Positions 51,254 to 61,500 of a stretch of DNA of 64,000 nt are shown here, piece after piece. The stretch is from Thiohalomonas sp963783235 (GTDB taxonomy: Bacteria; Pseudomonadota; Gammaproteobacteria; Thiohalomonadales; Thiohalomonadaceae): the NCBI GenBank assembly GCA_963783235.1, contig CAWAMN010000001.1, positions 248,001 to 312,000 of the forward strand, read 5' to 3'. Position numbers and translations under genes: made by a program. The notes beneath the pieces are model-generated. The model was not told the origin of the DNA and did no database searches. It saw only the letters and a program-made list of their open reading frames with translations. Positions within the stretch are counted from its first letter, which is position 1. Each line of letters starts with the position of its first letter.

Positions 51254-53665
51254 TCAGGCGACGGAGCCTCCGGCTGATGCCGTGCCTTCGTCGTCGACCG
51301 TTTCACCGGCAAGATGAAGCCAGGTTTCGACCACTGTATCGGGATTGAGCGAAATACTGCTGATCCCGCGATCAAACAGCCATTTGGCAAGGTCGGGGTA
51401 ATCCGAAGGCCCCTGCCCACAGATGCCGACGTATTTGCCCTGTTTTCGACACGCCTCGATGGCCATGGTGAGCATTTTCTTGACGGCGGCATTGCGTTCG
51501 TCAAACAGGGATGCAATCAACCCCGAGTCACGATCCAGGCCTAGAGTCAGCTGGGTCAGATCGTTGGAGCCGATGGAGAAACCATCGAAGTGCTCCAGGA
51601 ACTCATCCGCGAGTAGCGCGTTGGACGGGATCTCGCACATCATAATCACCCGTAGCCCATTCCTGCCCCGCTCCAGGCCGTTTTCCTTCAGTAGGTCCAC
51701 GACGCCCTTCGCTTCGTCCACCGTCCGGGCGAAGGGGATCATGACCTCCACATTGGTCAGTCCCATTTCGTCCCGGACCTTGCGAAGCGCGCGGCACTCC
51801 AGATCGAAGCAGGGGCGAAAGGTTTCGGAGAGATAACGCGAGGCCCCGCGGAAGCCAATCATCGGATTCTCTTCCTGGGGCTCGTAGTGGCTGCCGGCGA
51901 GCAGGTTTGCATACTCATTGGATTTGAAATCCGACATACGCACAATGACCGGCTGCGGGTAGTAGGCCGCGGCCAGGGTGCTGATGCCCTCGGCGAGCTT
52001 CTCCACGTAAAAGTCCACCGGCGTTGCATAGCCGGCCATCTTGCGCCGGATCTGCTCCTGGATCTCCAGTGGCTGCTTGTCAAACTCCAACAGCGCCTTG
52101 GGATGGACGCCAATCATGGCATTGATGATGAATTCCAAACGGGCCAGGCCAACGCCTGCATTGGGCAGATTGGCAAAATCGAATGCTCTCCCCGGGTTGC
52201 CGACATTCATCATGATCTTAACCGGCAGGTCGGGCATTTTGTCGGCATTGGCAGTCTGAACCTCGAACGCCAACTGTCCCCGATAAATATACCCGGTATC
52301 CCCCTCGGCGCAGGAGACCGTGACCTCTTGGCCCTCTTTGAGGAGCGAGCTTGCATCGCCGGTGCCCACCACGGCGGGAATGCCGAGCTCTCGGGCGATG
52401 ATGGCCGCGTGGCAGGTTCTTCCGCCGCGGTTGGTGACGATCGCCGCGGCCCGCTTCATGACCGGCTCCCAGTCCGGATCCGTCATGTCGGTTACCAGAA
52501 CGTCGCCGGGTTGAACTCGATTCATCTCTTTGATGTCATCGATGACCCGCGCCGGACCGGCACCGATTTTCTGGCCGATCGCACGGCCCGAAGTCAGGAC
52601 CTCCCCGGGCTTTTTGAGGCTATAGCGCTCAATTACCTGAGCGCCGCGGCTTTTTACGGTTTCGGGGCGGGCCTGAACCACGTAGAGTTCGCCATCATCA
52701 CCATCGAGCGCCCATTCGATGTCCATTGGCCGACCATAATGTTTCTCAATGGTAACGGCGTGGCGCGCCAGTTCCTCGATCTGAGCGTCGGTCAGGCAGA
52801 ACCGAAGACGGTCGTCCTCCTCCACGTCCACGGTCTTCACGGAGTTGCCATGACCCGCTTCAGAGCTGTACACCATCTTTATGGCCTTTGTCCCCGGCGT
52901 ACGGCTGAGAATCGCCGGGTTCCCCTTCGACAGTGTCGGCTTATGCACATAAAACTCGTCCGGGTTAACCGCCCCCTGTACCACGGTTTCTCCGAGACCG
53001 TAGGCACCGGTGATGAAGACGACATCCTGAAAGCCGGACTCGGTATCCAGCGTGAACATCACCCCGGCGGAACCGATGTCCGAGCGCACCATGCGCTGAA
53101 TACCGGCCGAAAGCGCCACCTCTGCGTGGGTAAAGTTGTGGTGCACACGGTAGGCGATAGCCCGGTCGTTGTAGAGAGAGGCGAAAACATGCTTGACCGC
53201 AACCAGCACATCATCCAGACCGCGGACATTCAGAAAGGTCTCCTGCTGTCCCGCGAAGCTGGCATCGGGGAGATCTTCGGCTGTTGCAGAAGAGCGCACC
53301 GCGACGGCGAGTTCACCTTCGTGCTGTTCGGCCATCTTCCGATAAGCCGCGGTAAGCGCAGCATGCAGGGGCTCCGGGAAGGGCGTATCGATGATCCACT
53401 GCCGAATACTCGCACCGGCCTCGACCAGCTTGTCGACATCTTCCACATCCAGCTGATCGAGAAGCCCGTTGATGCGATCATCAAGGCGGTCGTGGCGTAA
53501 AAATTCCCGGAAAGCATGGGAAGTGGTTGCGAAGCCTTCCGGTACGCGGACCCCGGCAGATGCCAGTCCGCTGATCATCTCCCCCAGGGAGGCGTTCTTG
53601 CCGCCCACCCGTGCCACGTCATTCATACCCAGTTTGTCGAACCAGATGATGTATTCGTCCGCCAC
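51254..53665 (-). CDS. ppsA: Phosphoenolpyruvate synthase
   Basis: The protein is 803 residues. The N-terminal ATP-binding part has RVGGKNASLGEMISGL and RSSATAEDLPDASFAGQQETFLN. The phosphohistidine domain carries RGGRTCHAAIIARELGIPAVVG, and the PEP-binding barrel has EFFIN-type AGVGLARLEFIINAMIGVHP and FSIGSNDLTQLTLGLDRDS. It makes PEP from pyruvate for gluconeogenesis, which fits a pyruvate-generating oxidoreductase encoded upstream. I chose GTG 53665 (GGGGGAG upstream); an in-frame ATG lies at 53680. Confidence 0.94.
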   Translation of the reverse strand: MADEYIIWFDKLGMNDVARVGGKNASLGEMISGLASAGVRVPEGFATTSHAFREFLRHDRLDDRINGLLDQLDVEDVDKLVEAGASIRQWIIDTPFPEPLHAALTAAYRKMAEQHEGELAVAVRSSATAEDLPDASFAGQQETFLNVRGLDDVLVAVKHVFASLYNDRAIAYRVHHNFTHAEVALSAGIQRMVRSDIGSAGVMFTLDTESGFQDVVFITGAYGLGETVVQGAVNPDEFYVHKPTLSKGNPAILSRTPGTKAIKMVYSSEAGHGNSVKTVDVEEDDRLRFCLTDAQIEELARHAVTIEKHYGRPMDIEWALDGDDGELYVVQARPETVKSRGAQVIERYSLKKPGEVLTSGRAIGQKIGAGPARVIDDIKEMNRVQPGDVLVTDMTDPDWEPVMKRAAAIVTNRGGRTCHAAIIARELGIPAVVGTGDASSLLKEGQEVTVSCAEGDTGYIYRGQLAFEVQTANADKMPDLPVKIMMNVGNPGRAFDFANLPNAGVGLARLEFIINAMIGVHPKALLEFDKQPLEIQEQIRRKMAGYATPVDFYVEKLAEGISTLAAAYYPQPVIVRMSDFKSNEYANLLAGSHYEPQEENPMIGFRGASRYLSETFRPCFDLECRALRKVRDEMGLTNVEVMIPFARTVDEAKGVVDLLKENGLERGRNGLRVIMMCEIPSNALLADEFLEHFDGFSIGSNDLTQLTLGLDRDSGLIASLFDERNAAVKKMLTMAIEACRKQGKYVGICGQGPSDYPDLAKWLFDRGISSISLNPDTVVETWLHLAGETVDDEGTASAGGSVA

Positions 53666-53789
53666 TTTGCTCCCCCACATCGTCGCTGATGATCGATTTG
53701 GCGTTTGGCCGCAAACGCATCACGGCCGCCGGTTGGTAAATTCAAGAAGCTGCTATTGCGTATCGCGAGCTTTGCAGTCCGCCGGCCGC

Positions 53790-53978
53790 TCAGTCGCGGG
53801 TCTTGCAGGAACCGCCGCCGGCACAGAGGCAGCTCTTGCCACATCCGCCACCCTCTTCGCGGGCGACCCCGAACTGGGGATGACGTTTTGCGAAAAGGCG
53901 CGATACGTGCTGCACGGAAACCCAGCCGAGCAGTACAAGCATGATGAGGCCCATAGCCAAAATATAGTTGCTTAACAC
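53790..53978 (-). CDS. NqrM-like small Cys-rich membrane protein
   Basis: The protein is 62 residues from GTG 53978, 2 nt after the rnfA stop. One membrane helix (NYILAMGLIMLVLLGWVSV) is followed by a tail with CGKSCLCAGGGSC: four cysteines near the C-terminus. NqrM of Na+-NQR complexes has the same plan and is needed for iron delivery to NqrD/NqrE, the relatives of RnfA/RnfE. A matching role for Rnf is an inference from position and layout. Confidence 0.65.
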   Translation of the reverse strand: MLSNYILAMGLIMLVLLGWVSVQHVSRLFAKRHPQFGVAREEGGGCGKSCLCAGGGSCKTRD

Positions 53979-53980
53979 GA

Positions 53981-54559
53981 CTAGCCTCCCAGGCCAGCGA
54001 AGCCCATGAAAGATAGCGACAGAATGCCCGCCAGCATCAGACTCATGGCGGCCCCTTGGCTGACGCTCGGTACCTCGGCCAGATCCAGTTTTTCGCGCAG
54101 ACCCGCCATCAGCGAGATGGCGAGCGTAAAGCCGGCGCCGGCGCCCAGGCTGTAAACCACGGACTGCACGAAGTTGTAGTCGTTAAAGGTCTGGAATAGC
54201 GCCAGCCCCAAAATGGCACAGTTGGTGGTGATCAGCGGCAGGAAGATACCCAGGGCCCGAAACAGCGCAGGGCTGAACTTCTTCATGGTCATCTCCACCA
54301 GCTGTACGGCCGAGGCGATCACCGCGATGTAGCAGATCAGGCGCAGGAATTCGAGATCGAACTCCACCAGGAGGCTGTTGATCACGTAGGCCGATACCGA
54401 ACTGATGAGCATCACGAAAGCCGTGGCCAGGCCCATGGACCAGGCTGTCTGTAGCTTTCCGGATACACCCAGAAACGGACAAATGCCGAGGAAAAGCGCC
54501 AGCACGAAGTTATTGATGATAAAGGCGTTCAGGAAAATGAAAGAGAGTGAATCATGCAT
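53981..54559 (-). CDS. rnfA: Rnf complex membrane subunit A
   Basis: 192 residues, six membrane helices: FIFLNAFIINNFVLALFLGICPFLGVS and PLITTNCAILGLALF carry the two conserved Cys that help bind the intramembrane iron-sulfur centre. I chose ATG 54559 (MHDSLSFIF), which overlaps the end of rnfE by 8 nt; a longer in-frame start at 54577 is unlikely. Confidence 0.93.
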   Translation of the reverse strand: MHDSLSFIFLNAFIINNFVLALFLGICPFLGVSGKLQTAWSMGLATAFVMLISSVSAYVINSLLVEFDLEFLRLICYIAVIASAVQLVEMTMKKFSPALFRALGIFLPLITTNCAILGLALFQTFNDYNFVQSVVYSLGAGAGFTLAISLMAGLREKLDLAEVPSVSQGAAMSLMLAGILSLSFMGFAGLGG

Positions 54560-55217
54560 GGGCCACCTCCGACGCATCCTCGACTTCGCGGGCCTTGCGC
54601 GCCTTGCGCTCTCTCATCCAGTTGAAAAACAGCAGCCAGCCGCCGAGCACAAAGAAACCGCCCGGCGGCAGAATCATTACCACCCAGGGTTCGAAATTCG
54701 CGCCGAAGATGTCGACACCCAGCAGCGTTCCATTACCCAACAGCTCCCGTACTGAACCCAGGCAGAGCAGGGCCACGGTAAAGCCGGCTCCCTGTCCCAA
54801 TGAGTTGACCAGGGTTTTTCCCAGGCGCTGCTTCGAGGCGAAGGCCTCGGCGCGACCGAGAATCATGCAGTTGGCGACAATGAGCTGAATGAATGCACCC
54901 AACTGATTGTAGAGGTCCAGGCTGATGGCCTGGATGACGTAATCGACGATGGTCACAAAGGTCGCGATAATCACGATGTAGCTGGCGATCCGTACCTGCT
55001 TCGGGATGAAACTCCGAAGAAGTGACACGAGGCCGGATGACGCCAACAGCACGAAGGTAGTCGCCAGGCCCATGGCGATGGCATTGATGACCGAATTGGT
55101 CACTGCCAGCACCGGGCACATCCCGAGCAACATGACAAACACCGGGTTCTCCCGCCAGAGTCCGGAGAGAAAGGTGTCCGCCGTGATGCCTTCATCTTTC
55201 TTCAAATCGATAGCCAT
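54552..55217 (-). CDS. rnfE: Rnf complex membrane subunit E
   Basis: 221 residues, six membrane helices: NPVFVMLLGMCPVLAVTNSVINAIAMGLATTFVL and LIVANCMILGRAEAFASKQ. It is the partner of RnfA with the other pair of cysteines. The C-terminus is a basic cytoplasmic tail (RERKARKAREVEDASEVAHA). Confidence 0.93.
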   Translation of the reverse strand: MAIDLKKDEGITADTFLSGLWRENPVFVMLLGMCPVLAVTNSVINAIAMGLATTFVLLASSGLVSLLRSFIPKQVRIASYIVIIATFVTIVDYVIQAISLDLYNQLGAFIQLIVANCMILGRAEAFASKQRLGKTLVNSLGQGAGFTVALLCLGSVRELLGNGTLLGVDIFGANFEPWVVMILPPGGFFVLGGWLLFFNWMRERKARKAREVEDASEVAHA

Positions 55218-55239
55218 GCTTCAACCCATTAAGGTCAAC

Positions 55240-55330
55240 TGCTTCAACGCAAAGGCGCAAAGTGAAAACGGAGATGGATAATCCATATTTCTATTCCTTT
55301 GCACTCTCTGTGTCTTTGCGTTTTTGCGTC
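55240..55330. repeat. CGCAAAG-type inverted repeat running into the rnfG 3' end
   Basis: AACGCAAAGGCGCAAAG at 55248-55264 is answered by CTTTGCACTCTCTGTGTCTTTGCG (about 55298-55321). The right arm encodes the last residues of RnfG (TQKRKDTESAKE), so the repeat appears to have altered the protein's end. Confidence 0.55.
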
Positions 55331-56019
55331 AGATCTTCCTTCCTCAGTTCATCCAAATGCAGCCAGAGTTTCGGCAGCAGTTCCTGGGAGGCGGCATTGA
55401 GCGCCTTGCCCACGGCTGTGGAGGTAACCGTGGCACCAGAGATGGCATCGATTTGCCACGGGTGTTGTTTAGTGCCGTGCTTGACCGTGACGATTGGATT
55501 TCTCAGGCCGCTTCGATCCGCATTCAATGCCGCTTCGAGCCCCGGCGCCTCAAAGTTGGCCAGGAATTCCTCATCAGTCAGGATCTTGTCGCCGAGCCCC
55601 GGCGTTTCCGCCATCTTCAATACTTTAAATCCGGTGATGCACTGGCACTTCGGGTCGTAACCGAAAAGAAGTTGGACGATGTCGGCATAGCCCTGTGCGG
55701 CCGCACCTGAGGCGATTCCTTTCAGCGTTCCGGACTGGTCATACGCGACGTAAATGGGCGTGCCGTTCTTGCCTGAATCCAACGGGAACAACCCCTTTTC
55801 GTTGAGTACAAAGTCACGGCGCTGCGTAGTGTCGGGTATCACCTGAAAGACCGCCCGCTCGATCGCTTGGCGCTTGTTCTCCTCGATAAGCGGCTTGGTG
55901 TATTCGTAGACCAGCACCACCAGAAAACCGGACAGCATGGCAATCACGCCCAGTGTGCTGATCAGCTTGCCGCTGGAGGGCAGCATCGATGCCGGCTGCG
56001 TTTGTTGAGTCGTCGTCAT
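55291..56019 (-). CDS. rnfG: Rnf complex FMN subunit G
   Basis: 242 residues: one N-terminal membrane helix (LISTLGVIAMLSGFLVVLVYEYTKPLI) and a periplasmic FMN-binding domain. The flavinylation motif is SGATVTSTAV near residue 203, where the FMN is attached to a Thr. Also conserved: KMAETPGLGDKI. The last ~12 residues come from an intergenic repeat. It overlaps rnfD by 4 nt. Confidence 0.92.
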   Translation of the reverse strand: MTTTQQTQPASMLPSSGKLISTLGVIAMLSGFLVVLVYEYTKPLIEENKRQAIERAVFQVIPDTTQRRDFVLNEKGLFPLDSGKNGTPIYVAYDQSGTLKGIASGAAAQGYADIVQLLFGYDPKCQCITGFKVLKMAETPGLGDKILTDEEFLANFEAPGLEAALNADRSGLRNPIVTVKHGTKQHPWQIDAISGATVTSTAVGKALNAASQELLPKLWLHLDELRKEDLTQKRKDTESAKE

Positions 56020-57062
56020 GGTTTTCCCGACTCGGTTTTTTGCCCATAAATCCGCGGCTGGGTGATCGATTCGATCAGCGGCGAGGCGGCGTTACCGAGC
56101 AAGATGGCATACATGACACCTTCCGGTAGACCACCCCAGAATCGGATCACTACGGTCAGGAAACCCATCAGCAGTCCATAAATCCAGATGCCTCGCGGAG
56201 TGACCGGCGAGGCCACCATATCGGAGGCCATGAAAACCGCGCCTAACATCAGTCCCCCGGAGAAGAGGACAAAGAACGGTGACGGATAGGTCTCCGGCGC
56301 ATATAGCCAGAAGGGCAGAGCGGTAACGGCTGCGCCTACCAGCATGGCCGCCGGAATCTGCCAGTTCATCATTCGGCGCAGAGCCAGATAGGCGCCGCAA
56401 ACCAGGATCAGCAGGGCCGAAGTTTCGCCGCTGGAGCCCGCGGTCATGCCGCTGAAGAGGCTCCAGGTATCCATGACCTCCCCACCGAATTTCCACTGGG
56501 CCAGCGGTGTGGCGCCGGTAAAGGTGTCGACTGCCCGTGATGTCATCCACTCGTCGACTGCCGGTGGTTTCATGAAGGGCATCGCCAGGCTCGAGGGGAT
56601 GAATTCCGCGAGCCGGCCTGGTGCGAAGGCCGGTGTCCAGGTGGTGATGGCAACCGGGAACGCGGCCTGCACGAACGCACGCCCCACCAGTGCCGGATTG
56701 AATACGTTAAAGCCGAGCCCGCCGAACAGGGCCTTGCCGATGGCGATGGAAATGAACCCGGCCACGGCACCCATCCAGAGGGGAAAGGCGGGCGGCAGGG
56801 TCAGGGCCAGAAGGAGACCGGTGATAACCGCGCTCCAGTCATTCAGTGTGCTCGGTTTTGCCGAGAGCCAGTTGAACAGGCGTTCGGTGCCGAGGCAACT
56901 CGCGACAACCGTAACGGTCAGGACCAGGGCGGACAGGCCAAACTGGAAAACGGCAAAGGCCGTAACCGGCAATAGCGCATAGACCACATTGCGCATGATC
57001 TCCTCGACGCTCGGCGCCGAACGCAAGTGCGGTGATGTCTTTAGTTCAACCTTGGCAAACAT
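56016..57062 (-). CDS. rnfD: Rnf complex membrane FMN subunit D
   Basis: 348 residues, about nine membrane helices: GLGFNVFNPALVGRAFVQAAFP, the FMN attachment site VDTFTGATPLAQW, then MASDMVASPVTPRGIWIYGLLMGFLTVVIRFWGGLPEGVMYAILLGNAASPLI. It starts directly at the rnfC stop. Confidence 0.93.
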   Translation of the reverse strand: MFAKVELKTSPHLRSAPSVEEIMRNVVYALLPVTAFAVFQFGLSALVLTVTVVASCLGTERLFNWLSAKPSTLNDWSAVITGLLLALTLPPAFPLWMGAVAGFISIAIGKALFGGLGFNVFNPALVGRAFVQAAFPVAITTWTPAFAPGRLAEFIPSSLAMPFMKPPAVDEWMTSRAVDTFTGATPLAQWKFGGEVMDTWSLFSGMTAGSSGETSALLILVCGAYLALRRMMNWQIPAAMLVGAAVTALPFWLYAPETYPSPFFVLFSGGLMLGAVFMASDMVASPVTPRGIWIYGLLMGFLTVVIRFWGGLPEGVMYAILLGNAASPLIESITQPRIYGQKTESGKP

Positions 57063-58403
57063 CTAGGCGACCCGCTCACGATTGACGGACTTGGCGATGC
57101 GGAAGTACTGCACCAGCGGAATGTTCGAGGGGCATACATAACTGCAGCAGCCGCACTCAAAGCAGTCGGTCAGATGGAACTCCGAAGCCATTGTCTCGTA
57201 CTGGCGTTTCGCAGCGAGTTGTCCCAGGCGGGACGGGTTCAAGTGCACCGGGCAGGCGTCGACGCACTTGCCGCATTTGATGCAGGGATAGATGCGATCC
57301 GGCCGGTCGTTGGCCGATTTCTCCGGCAGGACAATGAGGCCGGAAACCGGTTTTGTTATAGGCACATCCAATGAGGCGACGGTGGTTCCCATCATCGGTC
57401 CACCCAGGATGAGGTGGCCGGCATCTCCGAAGTAACCGACGTGTTCCAGGATAAATCGCAGCGGCGTGCCGAGCGGCACCAGATAGTTTCCGGGCTTTTT
57501 AACTTCCGGGCCGGCGATGGTCACGACACGTTCGATAAGCCCTTCGCCATCGGGAAGCAGCCGGCCAATCTCGGCCAGGGTACCGACGTTGTTGACCACC
57601 ACACCCACCTGGAAGGGAAATCCCCCCGACGGAACCTCTCGGCCCAGCAGGGCGGTGATCAGAAGCTTCTCCGAACCTTGTGGGTATTTGGTCCGGACCT
57701 CCTGAACCTCGATGGCATCGCCCGGCTTGAGCCGGGCGCGAATAGCTTCGATAGCGTCGGGTTTGTTGTCCTCTACACCGATCACCGCTCGCTGGGTTCC
57801 ACAAGCCTTCATCGCTATGCGGATGCCCCGGATCAGCTCATCGGTGTACTCGAGCATAATGCGGTGGTCGGTCGTCAAATAGGGCTCGCATTCGCAACCG
57901 TTCACCACCAGCGTATCGACGCTGTGCTCGGGTGGAACCGTCAGCTTGACGTGAGTGGGAAAGCCCGCGCCGCCCAGGCCAACCATGCCGGTATCCTGAA
58001 TAGCCCGGATGATTTCCTCCGCACTCATGGCATCGACATCCAGTTCGGCACCGTAAAGCACCCGTTGGCTGGCGCCCGGGTGTGCCTTGAGGATGATCGC
58101 GTCCATTTTCGGACCACGTGCGGTCGGCATCAGACGGAGGTCTTCGATGATGCCCGTGGCGGGCGCATGAATGGGCACCGACATGAAACCGTCCGCCCGG
58201 GCGATCGGTTCGCCGCGGAGAACCTCCTGACCCGGATGCACCAGCGGAATGGCCGGCGCACCGAAATGCTGGGACAGGGGGATCACCATTTCCGGGGCGA
58301 ACGGCAATCGCCGGATCGGCTTTCCGGCCGTCTCCTCTTTGTATTCCGGCGGATGGACCCCGTGGGAGAAGGTCTTCCGCTTGATGAATTCAAAAAGCCC
58401 CAT
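57063..58403 (-). CDS. rnfC: Rnf complex NADH/Fe-S subunit C
   Basis: 446 residues from ATG 58403 (MGLFEFIKRKTFSHGVHPPEYKEETAGKPIRRLPFAPEMVIPLSQHFG). The FMN/NADH fold has GLGGAGFPTHVKLTVP and NGCECEPYLTTDHRIM. Two 4Fe-4S clusters are at CIKCGKCVDACPVHLNP and CFECGCCSYVCPSNIP. It receives or passes electrons to NAD at the cytoplasmic face. The in-frame extension to 58472 is not conserved. Confidence 0.93.
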   Translation of the reverse strand: MGLFEFIKRKTFSHGVHPPEYKEETAGKPIRRLPFAPEMVIPLSQHFGAPAIPLVHPGQEVLRGEPIARADGFMSVPIHAPATGIIEDLRLMPTARGPKMDAIILKAHPGASQRVLYGAELDVDAMSAEEIIRAIQDTGMVGLGGAGFPTHVKLTVPPEHSVDTLVVNGCECEPYLTTDHRIMLEYTDELIRGIRIAMKACGTQRAVIGVEDNKPDAIEAIRARLKPGDAIEVQEVRTKYPQGSEKLLITALLGREVPSGGFPFQVGVVVNNVGTLAEIGRLLPDGEGLIERVVTIAGPEVKKPGNYLVPLGTPLRFILEHVGYFGDAGHLILGGPMMGTTVASLDVPITKPVSGLIVLPEKSANDRPDRIYPCIKCGKCVDACPVHLNPSRLGQLAAKRQYETMASEFHLTDCFECGCCSYVCPSNIPLVQYFRIAKSVNRERVA

Positions 58404-58480
58404 GATTTTACCTTCAATTGTTTCCCAGCCGTCGACACGCTCCGTTACGAGCCCCGGAAACCGATGCTTCATCTGGCCCG

Positions 58481-58547
58481 TAGGAGCCGCGCTTCGCGGC
58501 GATTCGCAAAAGATTGAGCGAATTCGCGGCGGTGCGCCGCTCCTGCC
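58481..58547. repeat. REP-like GC palindrome between the oxidoreductase gene and rnfC
   Basis: TAGGAGCCGCGCTTCGCGGCGATTCGC and GCGAATTCGCGGCGGTGCGCCGCTCCTG form nested inverted repeats (CGCGCTTCGCG; GGCGGTGCGCC; TAGGAGC/GCTCCT). This word family is common in gammaproteobacterial intergenic spacers. Confidence 0.6.
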
Positions 58548-58550
58548 CGC

Positions 58551-61500
58551 CTAGGCGAACTTTGCCGCCCGCTTGAGTAGCTTCTCGTCCGCCTCGGTCG
58601 GGTTCCACGGCGTACCCGGATGGATGCACACGGCGGTGCATTTCTCCGCGGCCTTGACGATATCCTTGTAGGAGCTGCCCCGCGGATTCACCACCTCGGC
58701 CTGCTTCTTGTCGTTGTACTGGAATACCTTGGGGGCCAACTCGATGCACTCATCGCAGGCGGTGCACTCGGGGGTTTCCACCCACACCGCTTCGTAATCA
58801 GCGCCGTCCGCTCCTGAAGCGTTGGCACTGTTGTCGGCATGGGCGGCGCCGTTGCCGTTGGCGGGCAGACCCAGCAGGGTTGCACCGACGCCGTTTCCGT
58901 TCGCCCCGTTGCCGGTCGCCATCGCCAGCAGGCTGTGGGTCAGCTTCTGGGCCATGTCGACGCGGGCGTCGTTGGCAACCTGCTCCAGGTCGATGGTCTG
59001 GTCGGCACCGACGATGCCCTTCAATTGGCGCCAGAAGTGGCGGCGTTCTTCGGTGGAGTTGATCGATCTCCTGAGAGACCAGCACGCGGTTGAGGCGGCT
59101 CTTGCCATCAACCATCCACACGAAGGGGAATTTCCCCTCACGCTCGTCGTCGTCGAGTTCCAGGAACTCCGGCACCGATATCATCTTCTCGTCATCCCAG
59201 GTCTCCCGCGGCGCCTTCTTGAAGTGCTTGCGGAAACGCCCTTCGGTGGCGGCGAAGTCGGCGAAGGTGATCGGGGTCTCCAGCGTCTTCTCCTGGCCAT
59301 CCTCCTCGTAGCGCATCGTATAGGTCACCCAGTCCTCCTCGATGGCGGGGTTGCCCTCGATATCGGAGCACTCGGCCAGGGTGGTGCCGCGGTCCGGGTC
59401 GAACCGGAACAGCGGGTAGGCGCGGGAGTCGAGCGCCAGCTTGGTCTGGGCCAGGGTGGCATCGTCGGCCACGCCGTGCTCGGGCTGGCAGGTGGTGTAG
59501 ACGTTGAATACCGCCGGGCGCCGGCTGTTCAGTCCCTCGATATAGCTCTCCAGCAGGTGGCTTACATTGGCCACCGAGCTCTGCATCACGTAGCTGGTGC
59601 GATGGGCCATGCCGATGAGCGACATCTCCTTGCGGATCTCCAGCTTGCCCTTCCACTTCTTGCCGTAGGGCGCCATGTCGGCCACTTGGCCCACGAAGCC
59701 GGAGGTGCAGCTCTGGCCGCCGGTGTTGGAGTAGACCTGGGTATCGAGCACCAGCACCTTGATAGGCACGCCGGACATCATGGCGCGGGAGAGGTTCTGG
59801 AAGCCGATGTCGTACATGGCACCGTCGCCGCCGACGGCAACCACCGGCGGGCACAGTTTGAACTCCTCGTCACTGAAGTCCTTCCAGGAGAAGTAGCGGA
59901 AGAATTCACCGTGGGTGTCCTCGTTGTATTTCCCCTCGAGCTCGAGCTCGGCCATGCGGATCGCCCGGAAGCCGTCGCCCATCTTTTGCATGTGCCCCTC
60001 GAACAGTCCCATCGCCATGGAGGGGCTGTCCTGGAACAGATTCGAGGTCCACGGGAACGGGTAGGGACTGAAGGGGAAGGTCGAGCCCCAGACCGAGGTG
60101 CAGCCGGTGGCGTTGACGATGCCCATCTCCGCACGGCCGTTGCCGGTGGGGCCGCTCACGTATTTGGACTTCAGATCCTTGAGCTGTGCCAGCAGGTCGG
60201 TCGCCCACTTGAGCCAGTCCGAATCCAGCGGGTTGCCCGCCTTGCCCTCGTCGAGGCTCGCGGAGAGCTTGGCGAGGGTCAGGTCGGCATCCTGGTGCTG
60301 GTGGACCACGGCGCTGATGGTGCCCGTGTCCGAGAGGTCCATGGAGTCGGCCAGTTTCAGGCGGATGTGCTTCTCCAGTCGCTGGATCAGGTCCTCGACC
60401 TTGGAAAGGTGCGCCTTGACCCGCTGCTGCATCAACGCGGTGACCGTGGCGGTGAACAGATGGATAGCGGTCTTCTCGCCACAGCCCAGACAGGCGCCGT
60501 CACCGCACACCAGCGAGCCGAAATTGCGCTTGTCGAGCAGGATGGTATCGAGCGCGCCGACCGCCTCGTCCAGGTCATCCACGCGGATGTAATCGGGTGA
60601 GGTGGTGGGCAGGTCGAGCCAGAAGTTCCAATCCTCGCGCAGCCGCTCCACCGTCTCCGGGGTCTGCGGGATCGCCTCCAGGGCGTCGTCCTTGCAGACC
60701 TCGACACACTCCATGCAGCCCTTGCAGGTATAGGGGTTGACGGTGATGGAGAAGAGGCCGCCGGTACCCTTGCTGCGCTTCTCCTTGGCGGAGAAGTAGG
60801 GCTTGGTGCTGGCGAACTTGAAGTTGCCGATGGACTCCTTGAACCACTCGAACTCGGTGTTGAGCCGATCCAGGGCATCGCCCTCCAGCTCCGATTCGAT
60901 GATGGTCTCGACAATAGAGGCGTCGATCAGCAGCTGCACGTTGGCGCTGTCGCCCTCGGCCGCCACCTTCGCCCGGAGCTTTTTCTCCAGCGTACGCACC
61001 GCCCGGCGCAGGTGGCGGGTGGGCCGGCCGTTGCCCTCGATGCGCTGAATGGCGGTGTTGAACACCTCGGTAATGGAGTTGACCAGGCCCGGGATGGCGC
61101 TGTCCGGGCAGACGGTATAGCAGTCACCGCAGGCGGTACAGTTTTCCGGGATCCACTCCGGCTGCTCAAAGCGGATCTGCGTCATGTCGCGGTAGACGCT
61201 CGTGGCCGCCGGGATGAGCGACATACCGATGAACGGGTCCGCCAGGTTGTCGGAACCCTTGCCGGAGATGTAGAAGTTACCGGTGGCCTCCCAGAAGCGG
61301 TGGATGTCGCTGAGCCGCTCCCGGTTTTGCGGCATGCGCTTGAGCGTGATCGGCAGCGTGGATTTGTGCTGCTTGGTGGCGGCGGTGACCTCGCCGAGGG
61401 GCTTGTCGAGGATCTCGGTGCACTCCTCGAAGCCGCGGCGCACGACCCGCAGGTTATCCTCCACCACGCGGCGGCCCTTGGAGCCGAACTTCGATTCCAA

